In this document: one piece after another, positions 37,001 to 47,824 of the stretch
How positions within the stretch are numbered: position 1 is the first letter of the stretch
Layout of the letters: each line of letters begins with the position of its first letter
Source of the DNA: Styela clava
Taxonomy: Eukaryota > Chordata > Ascidiacea > Stolidobranchia > Styelidae
Length of the DNA stretch: 64,000 bases
Assembly: GCF_964204865.1 (NCBI RefSeq)
Contig: NC_135259.1
Coordinates: 2,976,001-3,040,000 of the forward strand
Direction: 5' to 3'
Translations under genes and position numbers: made by a program
The notes under the pieces: generated by a model
Databases searched by the model: none
What the model was told of the DNA's origin: nothing
Seen by the model: only the letters and a program-made list of their open reading frames with translations

Positions 37001-38879
37001 TGCCGTTCGATTTATTCAGCTCAGAAAGTATACTACTGCAAGCTCAACAATGGAGTCCTGTCATTGACGGCATCTTGTTGTATGAAAATCCAATAAGTAT
37101 ATTTCAGCGGGTAACTATTTTCCTTAAAACTTAATGAATATGAAATAAAGTGAATGCGAATTATTAAAAAAAAAACATCCAAGAACAAGTCAACATTTTA
37201 TAAGGTAGAATGAAAGGAAGCTGTCGGTGTATTACTCACGGAGGAATAGTTTAAAACAAGTTTAAAAGTACCAACAGTTTTAAAGATAACTTTAAACACA
37301 ACTATGATTCGTTATTCTTCAGGAGTTGCTTTTCCCATTCAACTTTTTTTTTTAATTTTCAGGGCGATTTCCGAAAGGTTCCCATGATTATAGGAGGAAA
37401 TACTCATGATGGATTTCAATATGTCAAACTTATATTCTCAAGCAAGGTTTCGCAGTTTGTTTATCAATTGGCTATTGATGCGATACTTCGCGAAAGAGCA
37501 AATGCATTGTTGGATATATACCCACCTAATGTAAGTTAATTATCTGAGCTGTTCCTGCTGTCGTATAGTTGTTAAATACTGAACCTAGCCATATTTTCGT
37601 TTTATTAAATTTGCCTGTTATGCTCTCCTGAAACCATAGATCAAAACTCTTCAATGTTATATCAGTCAGTGCAATCCGTCTTGGTTAGTTTGAATAATAT
37701 AACCTTACCTAATTCAGTTTGATGTTTACGAATTATTAGGTAGATTGAATATAAAGTAATATTACAGGATTTGTTGACTTAGCGCCAAAATCAATGACAA
37801 TATTATCGTAGCTTAAATTGAGATAAAACAGTATGCAAAAATAAAATAAAAATGATAGTAAACATAGCCAAACATTTGTTTCACTTCAGTGCTGCGACAA
37901 CACAAATGAAGTAAATGACATTATAGCGGATTATGTGTTTCAATGTCCTGCAAGATTGTTCTCCCATGTTGCGAGTAAAGATTCTTGGTTCTACGTGTAT
38001 AATGGAACATTACCCTTCAAGGTAACTTGTAGTAAACAAAACGTCAATAAAATTTGCTGATTATGTGTTCATGACAAATCAAAGAAGCGGGTAAAATATA
38101 GGACAGTATGAGTCTTGTTGCATATTATATAAATATAACCTAAAATGAAGGTTCTCGTCCATTGTTTACATACCCGATTCAGCTTTACGTACAGTACTTT
38201 AAATAAATTTAACATGAACGAATTTATACCAATTCACAGTCAGTGTGGGCATTCGAAGAATGTCGTGATAGAGCTTGCCACGGGGCGGAAATCGCCTCAG
38301 TATTTGACCCATCGCCGATGATGCCAGATTATAATGAACCAGAATTGCAATATAAACTTGCCCATCGTGTACAATACTATTGGAGTAATATGGCTAAGCA
38401 TGGGAATCCTAACGGAAAACATGAAGAGGTAATAGATTGTAAAATGTTATCATTCACCAATGATATTTTAAATACTGAAAACATCCAACATTACATTATC
38501 GTTAGTATAGAATGATCCTACAAAATAAGTAAGTATTGGAACACAGCATGCATGTTCATTCAGTCTACAAATAAATTTTTGTTTTGTGATAAATTTTCAC
38601 GATTATTTTTCTTCGAGTCCAAAATTGATTAGCACTTTTCTATTATTTCTACGGATGCATAATGTATTTTCATTCATTCAATTAACCTCTTTCTAATGCA
38701 TTCAGAATGAAGCTGTAGTGAAGGAATATGACATAATAAACTGGGACAGATTTCAAGAAGACGATGAACCAGATTACAAATCCATTCTATTTACAGATCG
38801 AGGAGAAAGAATTGAAACAAATTCAATGAAAAGTAAATGCAACGTCTGGGATGAATTGAATATATACGCCATGTTATGA
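34028..38879 (+). CDS. Secreted type-B carboxylesterase/cholinesterase-like protein, copy 2
   Basis: Ten exons: 34028-34148, 34367-34581, 34956-35209, 36345-36480, 36671-36879, 36966-37110, 37363-37530, 37890-38021, 38240-38428, 38706-38879. Every exon has the same length as in copy 1, and the product is again 580 aa. The signal peptide, HGGNF, GQSAG (Ser249), GGNTHDG (Asp376) and HGAE (His474) are all kept. Replacements cluster in the signal peptide, in the loop before the HGG strand (for example RILVKRD for RILAKRD), in DGILLYEN for DGNLLYEN, and in KHEE for KHGE. Splice sites are intact, so both paralogues should be functional. It converges on the complete sulfatase gene. Substrate unknown; the Trp that marks cholinesterases is missing. 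Confidence 0.92.
35461..36102. mobile_element. hAT MITE in carboxylesterase intron 3, copy B
   Basis: Counterpart of 18530-19176. The left end here reads CAGGATTGGGCAAATCACGG, with two changes in the terminus; the right end reads CAGAGGTGGGCAATTAC in reverse. Confidence 0.7.
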
Positions 38880-41657
38880 TATATACAAATATACATATAT
38901 TATTCGTTGAATTTATACGATAGAATGTTTTATATATATATATGTTGTCATATTGATTAAATATATTTTGACTCAACTTTACTCGCATATAAACAAGATA
39001 TTCTTTGTTATCTTTTAGTATATATATATATATTAAATCAAGTACTCAAATACAGATTTGAATTGAGTCATTTTTTGAACGGTCCCTCTTACAGCCAATT
39101 AGCTCATATGAGCTTCTTCAATGACCACTTAACTGCTAATTTAACTGCTTATTTGGTCATAATGTAAATACTGGGTTAATATCTTTTATTTGAATGGGTG
39201 AGAGAAGTCACAATCGTAGTGGCCTTTTAAAATACAAAGTTTTTTTTCAATATGACCGATTTGAGAACAGCGTGTCATGACAATTTCGTCGCTCGGACGG
39301 AGGTCTCGATTCTGTCAATTTCTTTCAGCAGATGAATAAGATAAATCCGAGTTCACATACCTTTTTCAGCAAAGTTTCTTCTTCGTAACGTTAGGACTCT
39401 ATCATACGTCGTCTTTCTGTCCAGAATAAACACCCCTCACCCCCAAAACACCTTGTGAGCTGCTGAGCGTAGATTATAAAATATGGGCTGTAGCGTTGTT
39501 CACAAGATGTCGCTCCATCTCGCGACACCCCGACCTACTATATTGTTAATATGTTGAAATACCATTAGTGTCAATTGTTTGCCATTAAAGCTACACTGAC
39601 GGGGCGGTCTCCAGACTGTACTGATATACTCAGTCACCACTTTTCGAAAATTTTTATTCAAATAAAAAAAATACGAACAGAAAAAAAATCTTGCAGCCCG
39701 TTTTAAGATATCTTCCACTTCTTATGCCACAACGGTAATAAGGACGGGCAATGCCGACACGAAGGTTACGATCCGAAATGCGATGAATTTTGATATTTGG
39801 TTTGCAAATTTACCCCTATAATTTTACCAAACGTCCTTTAGCTGATGATCACGCGATAATGACCCTGTTTATCTGACTGAGCGTGCAATTCTGCAAGAAA
39901 AAATAAAAGAATAAAAATAAACATCGATGTCCACGGTTATGCGACATGCGAGGCACTGAGAACTGGGGAAATATAGCTCTCTAAAATTAGGATGATGACC
40001 AAATCTTAGTGGCTTAAAAAATAAAACATCAAAACGCGACTCGTGATTTCAGTGTTCACAAATTTCAGCAAAAAGAACGTGAAAATTAACAAAACGTAGA
40101 ATTTTCGAATAATTTTTGACAAAACTAGTCTAATGCCAAATGCCATAAAAAAGACTAGTTTATAATAACAGCAACCAAATCGTAATTATAACTGTGACGT
40201 TACTATGTTTTAACCCATACCTATAATTATATAAATAGGTATTTGTACAGTTAACTTTTTTCAAAATTTTGAAATATACAAAGACAAAAACCATCTGTAG
40301 TACCATTCTTCTTCGTGGACCACCGTAAGTGAAACGTTCAAAACAGAAAAAACGACTCAAATAGATTTCAAGCTAACATGGGTGGCGCACGATTTTTCAC
40401 TAAATGTGTCACACAATATATCGAAATATAGTATATTACAATTTTATAGAAGTTCTAGGAAATACCTACAGATGTTCCACGTCAGATTGCGGTTTCACAA
40501 TTATGTTTAATGATAAGAAATTCAACAAAATATAAATCAGTGAGCACGTATTTGGTTTTATGATGAGTTTTTTGCAATAATACGATCTCTTAAATAACGT
40601 AAGATTTGTAAACAGTAGGAAGTCTGCTAATGTTATTCCTAAAGCATGCTTCATTCATCTTGGCGTAATAGATAGGTATTTAAAAAGAAAACTGAAAGCT
40701 TAAAATCACAAGAAACTGTGTAAAATATCCTTGTTGTGTCTCTTCACTATTTTCTCACTTTGACAAAACTATACGATTGAAATATTTTACTTCCTCACGC
40801 TTTGATTCTCGTAATAACCCAGCTTCACTTTTGAACAATAAGTTTTGTTACTATTATTATCACTTAATTATTCTTTATCTAAAAGTCGATATCGGAATTT
40901 CGATCTTCACCCAAACTTGGAATGCTAATTCTGTTTGTTTATAGTTGCTCATTCAATACAACAGCACAGTATAGACTCCAAAATTGATAATATAGGTACT
41001 TACCTAATAGCATGTCACAATATTTCAAATATAAAATCGTCGATCGTATATGGGCCGACGAGCCGCTTATTTTGCTTATAATTTCATACATTACACGAGT
41101 AATCAATCGAAGCGCTCAATACCTAAAGTTTATTGGGAAATAAAATTTAAAAAGCAAAAGTATCTCGAACATTCAAAACCACAGATGAGAAAACACTACT
41201 TCGTACAAAGACGTACATTGTAAGAACTTTATGAAGACCTATAAAATATTGAAGACGTCTCAGATGTGTTTACTGTCATAAAATGTAAAAAGAAACAGTT
41301 GGTTAAACTAGTATTTGGTGGATTCAGTTCTAGAAAACTTCTACAACGCTTAACAATCATCAATGGGTTCTATTAATGTGTGGTGCATTTGCTACATTGG
41401 AGTTGCATTTCTTTTCTTAGAATTTTGTACACAAGCATTCGCCGGGCGAGATATATGTTATAATACAACAAAATAAAATACCTACTGTGTTAAATCGTGA
41501 GCTTTTTGATAAAAAAAATTGTGAAATACTAGCTGTCTTTGTTTCTTTCTATACGTCCAACTACTCGAAGTACTTGAAATTGAAGGGTGAAAATTGATGG
41601 TAGTTTTGTAAAATTAAATTAATACTACAGATCAAAAATTTCTTCATCACTAAATTG
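38880..41657. other. Intergenic between carboxylesterase 2 and arylsulfatase
   Basis: TA microsatellites are shorter than in copy A. It includes the empty site (about 39836-39848) corresponding to the copy-A hAT insertion. No gene recognised. Confidence 0.5.
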
Positions 41658-44600
41658 TTATTCCTCGTTATAGTTGCATTTGCATAAAGGTGGGTTACAG
41701 CATGGAGCATCGTTGGTATATGGTTTGTCAATTTCTGATTCTACGGCCAATATACTCGCATTGTGAGCTTGTACCCGTTGAACAACCAATTTTAACACTT
41801 TCTGAAATTCTTCACTTTCTGGATCCAACGGAAATGATTCCTGGGGATCTTTCTCGATGTCATATATGAGTGGTATATCTTGCTTCGTAGCTTTAGTTTC
41901 CATATCGTAAATTGCATCTTGAACAGTTGAACTGGTATAGTCGCAACGAATCATTTCATCAAGTTTCTTCATAATATCCACTGAATTAAATATCCAAATT
42001 ATTTTCTACTCATACAACATTTCAGATACGATGATATTAGCATTTGTACCAAAGAGTGTGCACATAAAAAATCGAATCCACAAATCGATTTCAATTGTTC
42101 AATACTTCGAGATGATTGAAGCCGCTATAAAAGCCCATTACTTTTTTTCCTCTGGCCATATGAGAACCGATATTTCACCTAAAACTTTGCTGTTATATTT
42201 ATATTTGAAGGAACATTTCAACGTGCTTGGCCGCGAATTGACTAGGATCGACTATGTCGGGGGTCTCCAACTCGAAATATGTCGCGAGCCACTTTTAAAA
42301 TTTAGTCGTGCGCGAAAAGCTGATTTGTTAACTCTCATTTTTTTTAAATTGCTGCTAATTACTTCACAAGCCCTCAACAAACACTATTAAATAAAGCTTC
42401 CTTCAACGAAATGACGCAACGATTTCGTAATCATCTCACTTATGGCAAAGCTTGCTTTCACCGAATCTTCACAAGTTTTGTTTACATCTGAGAAAAAAAA
42501 TTTTCTGTCTCATCGGTGAAAATTTTATTGGCAATACCTTTCCGTGACGAATTGTTTTAGTATAGACATGGTATTTTCCCCTGTGCAATGAGCCGTAATA
42601 TCGTCGGATGTTGTATCATTTTCGAACAGCGATAATTGGGCAACATATGAAACACTGAACCTTGTTATTATAATTTCACACAAAACACAGATCCTCCCAT
42701 TTCTCATAAAATATTCTGTGCTCTTCCAAACATTCACGCTCATTGGATATAGCGTATTGGGGTACTACTTTATAAAAAGTTTATAATAATCTAGTTTTGC
42801 ATTTTTCCGATAACTGCACATATGCAGAATTAATGATTCATAGCTGCACACTTCAAGTTCAATGATTTGACCGAAACTTGTTTATTTCGTCACAATAAGA
42901 ACCAAATGAAAATTATTGAATTTACAGTTTAACTATTATTAAAATATGAACACGATCAAACTCATAGTTGACATCGTACTATTTTCGTTTTTTTGGGGAA
43001 AAATTTAAATCACGACGCGGGCCGCAAAAATTGCTTTGAGGGCCGCGTGTTGGAGACCCCTGGACTATGTCATTATTGATATAAATACTAGATATATATT
43101 GATATAAATACCATAATTCAATGACATTAATTTCCGCGTCTTACCTGCCAATCGGAATTTATAATAATGAATTTTGTACTGTTGATGCCTGGCGGCTGTT
43201 AGTACGCCGCTATGGTAAAAGAACAAGGTTTCATCATTAGATTCTGATTTAAGTCCTTTGATAACTTCATCATTCACGTGGCCATCTATGGTTAAATTAT
43301 GACGTTCGATGTAGTTGGAACCTATATTGTTTTTGCATTTTTTAGTAAGATGAATGAAAAATAATTAAGTTAAAAACAATTCAGGTAAAATTGAAAATTA
43401 ATTGCATGCACTAAATTCTGAATCTATATTATTATTATACTGATTATTTAAAACAATATTTTGTCCGAAGTAAAAATTAGGTTTTCAACTTTTGAATTAC
43501 CTGCTATTTTTAAAACAGTTGGGAAGATGTCCAATGAACTAAGAACAGCGTCACTAACAATACCAGGCTTTATAGTTCCAGGCCACCAAGCCACGGCTGG
43601 TATTCGAATTCCTCCTTCCCACGTGCTTGTTTTCCCGCCTCGAAATACGCCAGGAGTTCCACCGTCTCCACATCCGTCCAACTTGGGTCCGTGATCAGAT
43701 AGAAAAATTACTAGGGTTCGTTGCTCCATTTTCAGATCAATCAGTTGGTCCATAATTTCATTAATTGAAGATCCCATTTCATTGACCATATCACCATATA
43801 TTCCTTGAAATTAAATGAAATAATATGCATTTGCTCAAGCGGCCTTTCCCGCTCAAAATTAACATTATTACAACTTTGATTGTTTTTATAACAATAAAAC
43901 TGAAGTGTAAATGAGAGTGCTTACAAATTATACATGGTGTCTCAAAAGTAAGTATACACTTCAAATGTTGATTTGCCTTTCAGTTACTCATCATAGAGCT
44001 ATCGTTTCTTCAGAAAACATAGTATGGATAAGTAGTAAAATTTAGGTATTGTTTGCATTTTTCATCGACCCACAGAATGACAAGGACATTAACCCAAGAA
44101 ATGAGGTGCAAAATTGCTGTTTGGCAAGAAGCATAAGGCAGTAAGGCAAACTCAGCTCCTCTTTAACAGTAAATTTGGAATTAACTTGGCTCTTAACGTT
44201 TTTCTTAGAGCGTCCGCTCCTTGGTCTTCCTGAACTTTGTGCATCAACTGCAGATCCAGTTTCCATAAATTTACGATGAATTGCATGAATTGTTCGTCGT
44301 ATAGAAGCCGAATTAATTCTAAATTCTCTGTTAAAGAGGCGCTATGTTTGCCTTACTGATTTATATGCCTATTGCTAAACAGCAATTTTGCACCTCATTC
44401 TTGCGTTAAACTCCTTGTCATTCTGTTGATAAAAATGCAAACAATAGATATGAACGCTCTATGATGATTACCTGAAAAGCAAATAAAATATAAAAGTTTA
44501 TACCTACTTTTGAGACACCCTGTATATATATAATTTAGTGTATACAACCAATATGTCATAAAAAAATAACGTGAGGAAAGACATCTCAATCTTTATCATA

Positions 44601-47600
44601 CTGTTTTGTGAAATTTACATAAGAGTGACACCCTCACCTCTTTTCGACTTTCCGAGGAACTCCGGACTGGCAAACAGCGCCGTATGCGTTTGTGGGAAGG
44701 AAAACAAGAAGAAAAAGGGATTGTTTTTATTCGTATCGATGAAGTGTTTTGCATCAACCACAAGCCGTTTCGTTAACGTTGTTAGATTGATTGGTTGTTC
44801 AACGATAGTATCGTTTCGATATAAAAAACAGCTTCTCATTTGACGTACGCTGTACTGAAAATTGAATTGAAACAAAAGGCATTTTCATTCGAAAGAGACA
44901 TGTTTTATGCGCACCTTCTTAACGCCAGTTTGATGCCAGTCAATAAACACTATATCAAAATATGGTCTGTGGTTTCATTAAGATCCCAAATCGAAGTTTT
45001 AATGACTTGTCTATTCCAGATAATTAAATAGTGTTTCATATTCATGGAATCATCTGAAACAATTAATTACGTATTTTTTAATAATTCATATTATAGTCGT
45101 TCTGGTACCCCACGACTTTCCGACGTTTCATTAAAAGGACACAAAATACATATGCATAGCAAATGATATCATACCTTTTCCGGATTGCATGTGTCCGACA
45201 CTGTATGAGGAAGAATCGTACCAACATAATCGAATCCATGATTGTGCGGTAAATAATATCCATCTGTCGAACTATTCTTGTTTATTCCTGAAAGGCAAGT
45301 AACAAATTTGTAATATCAAATACAATATTTTTTTCATTTCTATAAAATTTGCTATCCAGCCTCATGCTACACACGGTACTGGAATATATTTGTTGGTCTT
45401 TAAAAACAAGCAACAAAGAAAAATCTGGCTATGTAGTATTCACTGTGTAGAAAACGCTTTGAAATAAGCGTTTGGAGAACGTTCTTAAAATGTACTTAAT
45501 GATTCTTATATCATAAAAACATTTTGAATAAATAAATAATATGAAAACTTGGGAATCTTGATTTGAGTATACTGTAACTTCTATTAAAACCTTTATTTAA
45601 AGTTTCCTAAAAAAAAAATTCAATAATAAATATCTAACAGTATATAAATAAAAAAAATATGCACTAATGGCTTGAATTGAATGTTTTTCAATATGAAACG
45701 AGTGTTTAGTTCATATTATCTGGCTTAAAAATAAACGATAATAATTTAAGTAATGCGTATTTTACCGCATTTGTGTAATCTATACTTGAAAGTTTCCTAC
45801 TGACATAATAAAAACTTGTGGATATATATATTTCTTCCAATCGTAATGGCTGAATATGATCAAAGCTAAGATCTTTGACATACATTGTAAGAGCACGTTT
45901 ATTGATCATCGCAGATAAATTTCCGTTTACCTAGATGCCATTTTCCAACCATTCCAGTAACATATCCAACATCTCTCAAGGCTTTTGCTATAGTAATCTC
46001 TCTGTGTGGCAATCCTCCTGATGAAGATGGTAGAAAAACGCCGTTTTTGCCAAAAACTCCGGTGCGTATGGGGTATCGTCCTGGAATATGAAAAAAAGTA
46101 TAACATATTTTTGAAGTACAATTATATTTTCAGGGACCTTTATAGACATAAATGTACGTTTAGGAAACCAGATAAAACCTAGTTAAATAATGGCATATAT
46201 ATATGCGTGTGTGTTTTCGGATAGTATAGTCGCAGATAAACAATCGAATAAAACAATCTGAGAATAGCAGAATCAGATATCGTTTAACCAAATTTTATAC
46301 CAGTAAAAAATGTAGGGCGCCTTGTTGCGATATGCCAGTTTTTTGAATATTAAAATGGCAATGGTCGTTTATCTTAAAAGAAAAAAAAAAATTATAGGCA
46401 CTGATAAAGCGAAGAACCTTCTGGCCAATTGTTTTTTCGCACTTGAATGCCGTTTATTACAATGATAATTGTTATTGTCGCAGGCCTGTCCTCGAGGATA
46501 TTTCAACATTTGTTTGTAAGTGTACCCGCCTTTCTCAATTCGGATATGTCAGACTTATCCCGAAGCTTTCAACATATAGATGACAATATCTAACGATAAC
46601 ATAACTTCATCAATTTAGGTTCATTACATATTAGAATTGACTTTCTTACATCAGCAAATTATCTTTGCGCATATGCAAAACGAAAAATAGCAAACCAACA
46701 GTTGAAAAAATTGGTATTTACACGTGCTTATAAAAGTAAAATATTTAACATATAATTCTGATGATCATATAATTATAGCCATAGTATATCATTGGAGTTC
46801 TAACGACGGCGTCCGGAATTTTTGTGTCTGTTTCTCATTTTGTCTGGGCTTGAACTTCTACGCTATCAGAAATAATAGCATCAATTGATCATTACTTGAA
46901 TCTTCAACTAACAGTTAGGGTTACGTGAAACTAACTACCTTTCCTTGCTCTATGCCTTTGCGCAGATGGATCCGTATGCGTATAACGCAAGGATGCTATA
47001 GCAGGAGTAAAAATACCTATTCAATTCAAGAGTCTTGCTGCACACGAACACAAATATATTTCTGTAACGTTTCGTCTGACCGAGGTCAGACTTCTTCAGA
47101 CAAGCATTTTACAACTATGATCTTTTACAACTTAAATCTTTGCTGCAAATTAATTTATCAAAACAACATATTTATGTTACAATCATTTCCGAAGTTCGTT
47201 TACGGTCCATAAACAATTTTACTGGTCTTCTGAATAAAAATCGAACCACTTTGGGAGAGCATGAGACAGACTTCAATACTGGTTAAATTGCTAGAAACGC
47301 CGCTGGAGTAAGTCTTCATAGTGAGGAAAAAGAAATTTTTCAGAAAAAAATATTGGAGTATGAATAAATAGCCACATGACTTATTTTAAACCCTCAATGA
47401 TCGCTGACCGTTATTAACGTTAGCGTTAGGTATTTTTTATTTGCAGAAATTAGAGGGGACGTGAAGGTTTATTTAAGGAGGCGTGTCAAAGAAAATTTGA
47501 AAACCGAGGTTTCATCATCTAACCTGTTAGAAGGGCTGCTCTGGAAGGGGTGCAAATTGGAGAGGGTGTCGACAGTTGAGTAAATTTAATACCCTCTTGG

Positions 47601-47824
47601 GCCATCCTGTCAACGCCATTCCATTCCTGTGTTGGGTGTCCGTATGTCTGGAAGTCAGCGTATCCAGTGTCATCTGCATACATTATTATTATGTTCGGTT
47701 GTTCTTGGCTTTCGTTGTAGTTATTCGTCAGGATGAAATAAAGACTTACAGCAACACTCATGCAAATGCATATAGCAAAAGTCACTACAATTACAATACT
47801 CCCAGTAGACGGTTTAGACAACAT
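41658..47824 (-). CDS. Arylsulfatase A-like sulfatase, complete, membrane-anchored
   Basis: Seven minus-strand exons: 47524-47824, 45931-46080, 45175-45287, 44638-44854, 43501-43803, 43145-43321, 41658-41980, giving 527 aa (mammalian ARSA is about 507). It would hydrolyse sulfate esters in the secretory/lysosomal route after formylglycine formation. Residues 9-32 are a single hydrophobic segment (signal anchor or uncleaved signal). Active-site elements: Asp51-Asp52 (ADDTGYAD), Cys91 in [11 protein letters not shown] as the formylglycine site, Lys147 and His149 in GKWHLG, His245 (PQTHTALF), Asp297-His298 (SDHGP; ARSA has Asp-Asn here) and Lys318 ([10 protein letters not shown]). The C-terminus has [16 protein letters not shown] and CCNP, as in ARSA. 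Exons 5-7 lie in duplicated copy B and exons 1-4 in unique sequence. Natural substrate unknown. Confidence 0.92.
42258..43062. mobile_element. hAT MITE in last intron of the arylsulfatase gene
   Basis: Left end CGGGGGTCTCCAACTCG; the right end reads CAGGGGTCTCCAACACG in reverse. Both sides are flanked by the perfect 8-bp repeat GACTATGT (42250-42257, 43063-43070). 805 bp, non-coding. Confidence 0.85.
43933..44522 (-). mobile_element. Mariner-type element with transposase N-terminal fragment
   Basis: It is flanked by TA on both sides. The termini are ATGGTGTCTCAAAAGTAAGT (left, after one base) and, in reverse, CAGGGTGTCTCAAAAGTAGG. Similarity between the two ends extends inward over nearly 200 bp, including GCAATTTTGCACCTCATT-type blocks near the centre. 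The centre (minus strand, about 44345-44080) encodes a helix-turn-helix-like piece, [17 protein letters not shown] then [17 protein letters not shown], typical of the DNA-binding N-terminus of mariner-like transposases. The catalytic domain is absent. It lies in sulfatase intron 4 and spans the right border of copy B. Confidence 0.75.

Larger units (their letters stand above)
29425..44031. repeat. Tandem segmental duplication, copy B
   Basis: Direct repeat of 12239-29193. It carries carboxylesterase copy 2 and sulfatase exons 5-7. On its right the sequence continues into the rest of the mariner-type element and sulfatase exons 4-1, so B is joined to the original right flank. It lacks the two copy-A-specific insertions. 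Confidence 0.95.

Noticed and set aside
42031-42390. 119-codon plus-strand open frame
   Set aside because: It runs from sulfatase intron 6 into the end of a hAT MITE and is antisense to a well-supported gene; copy A does not keep it.
47069-47099. True hammerhead ribozyme
   Set aside because: Extra base at the stem II junction, no matching stem III and no valid cleavage triplet; kept only as a low-interest hairpin.
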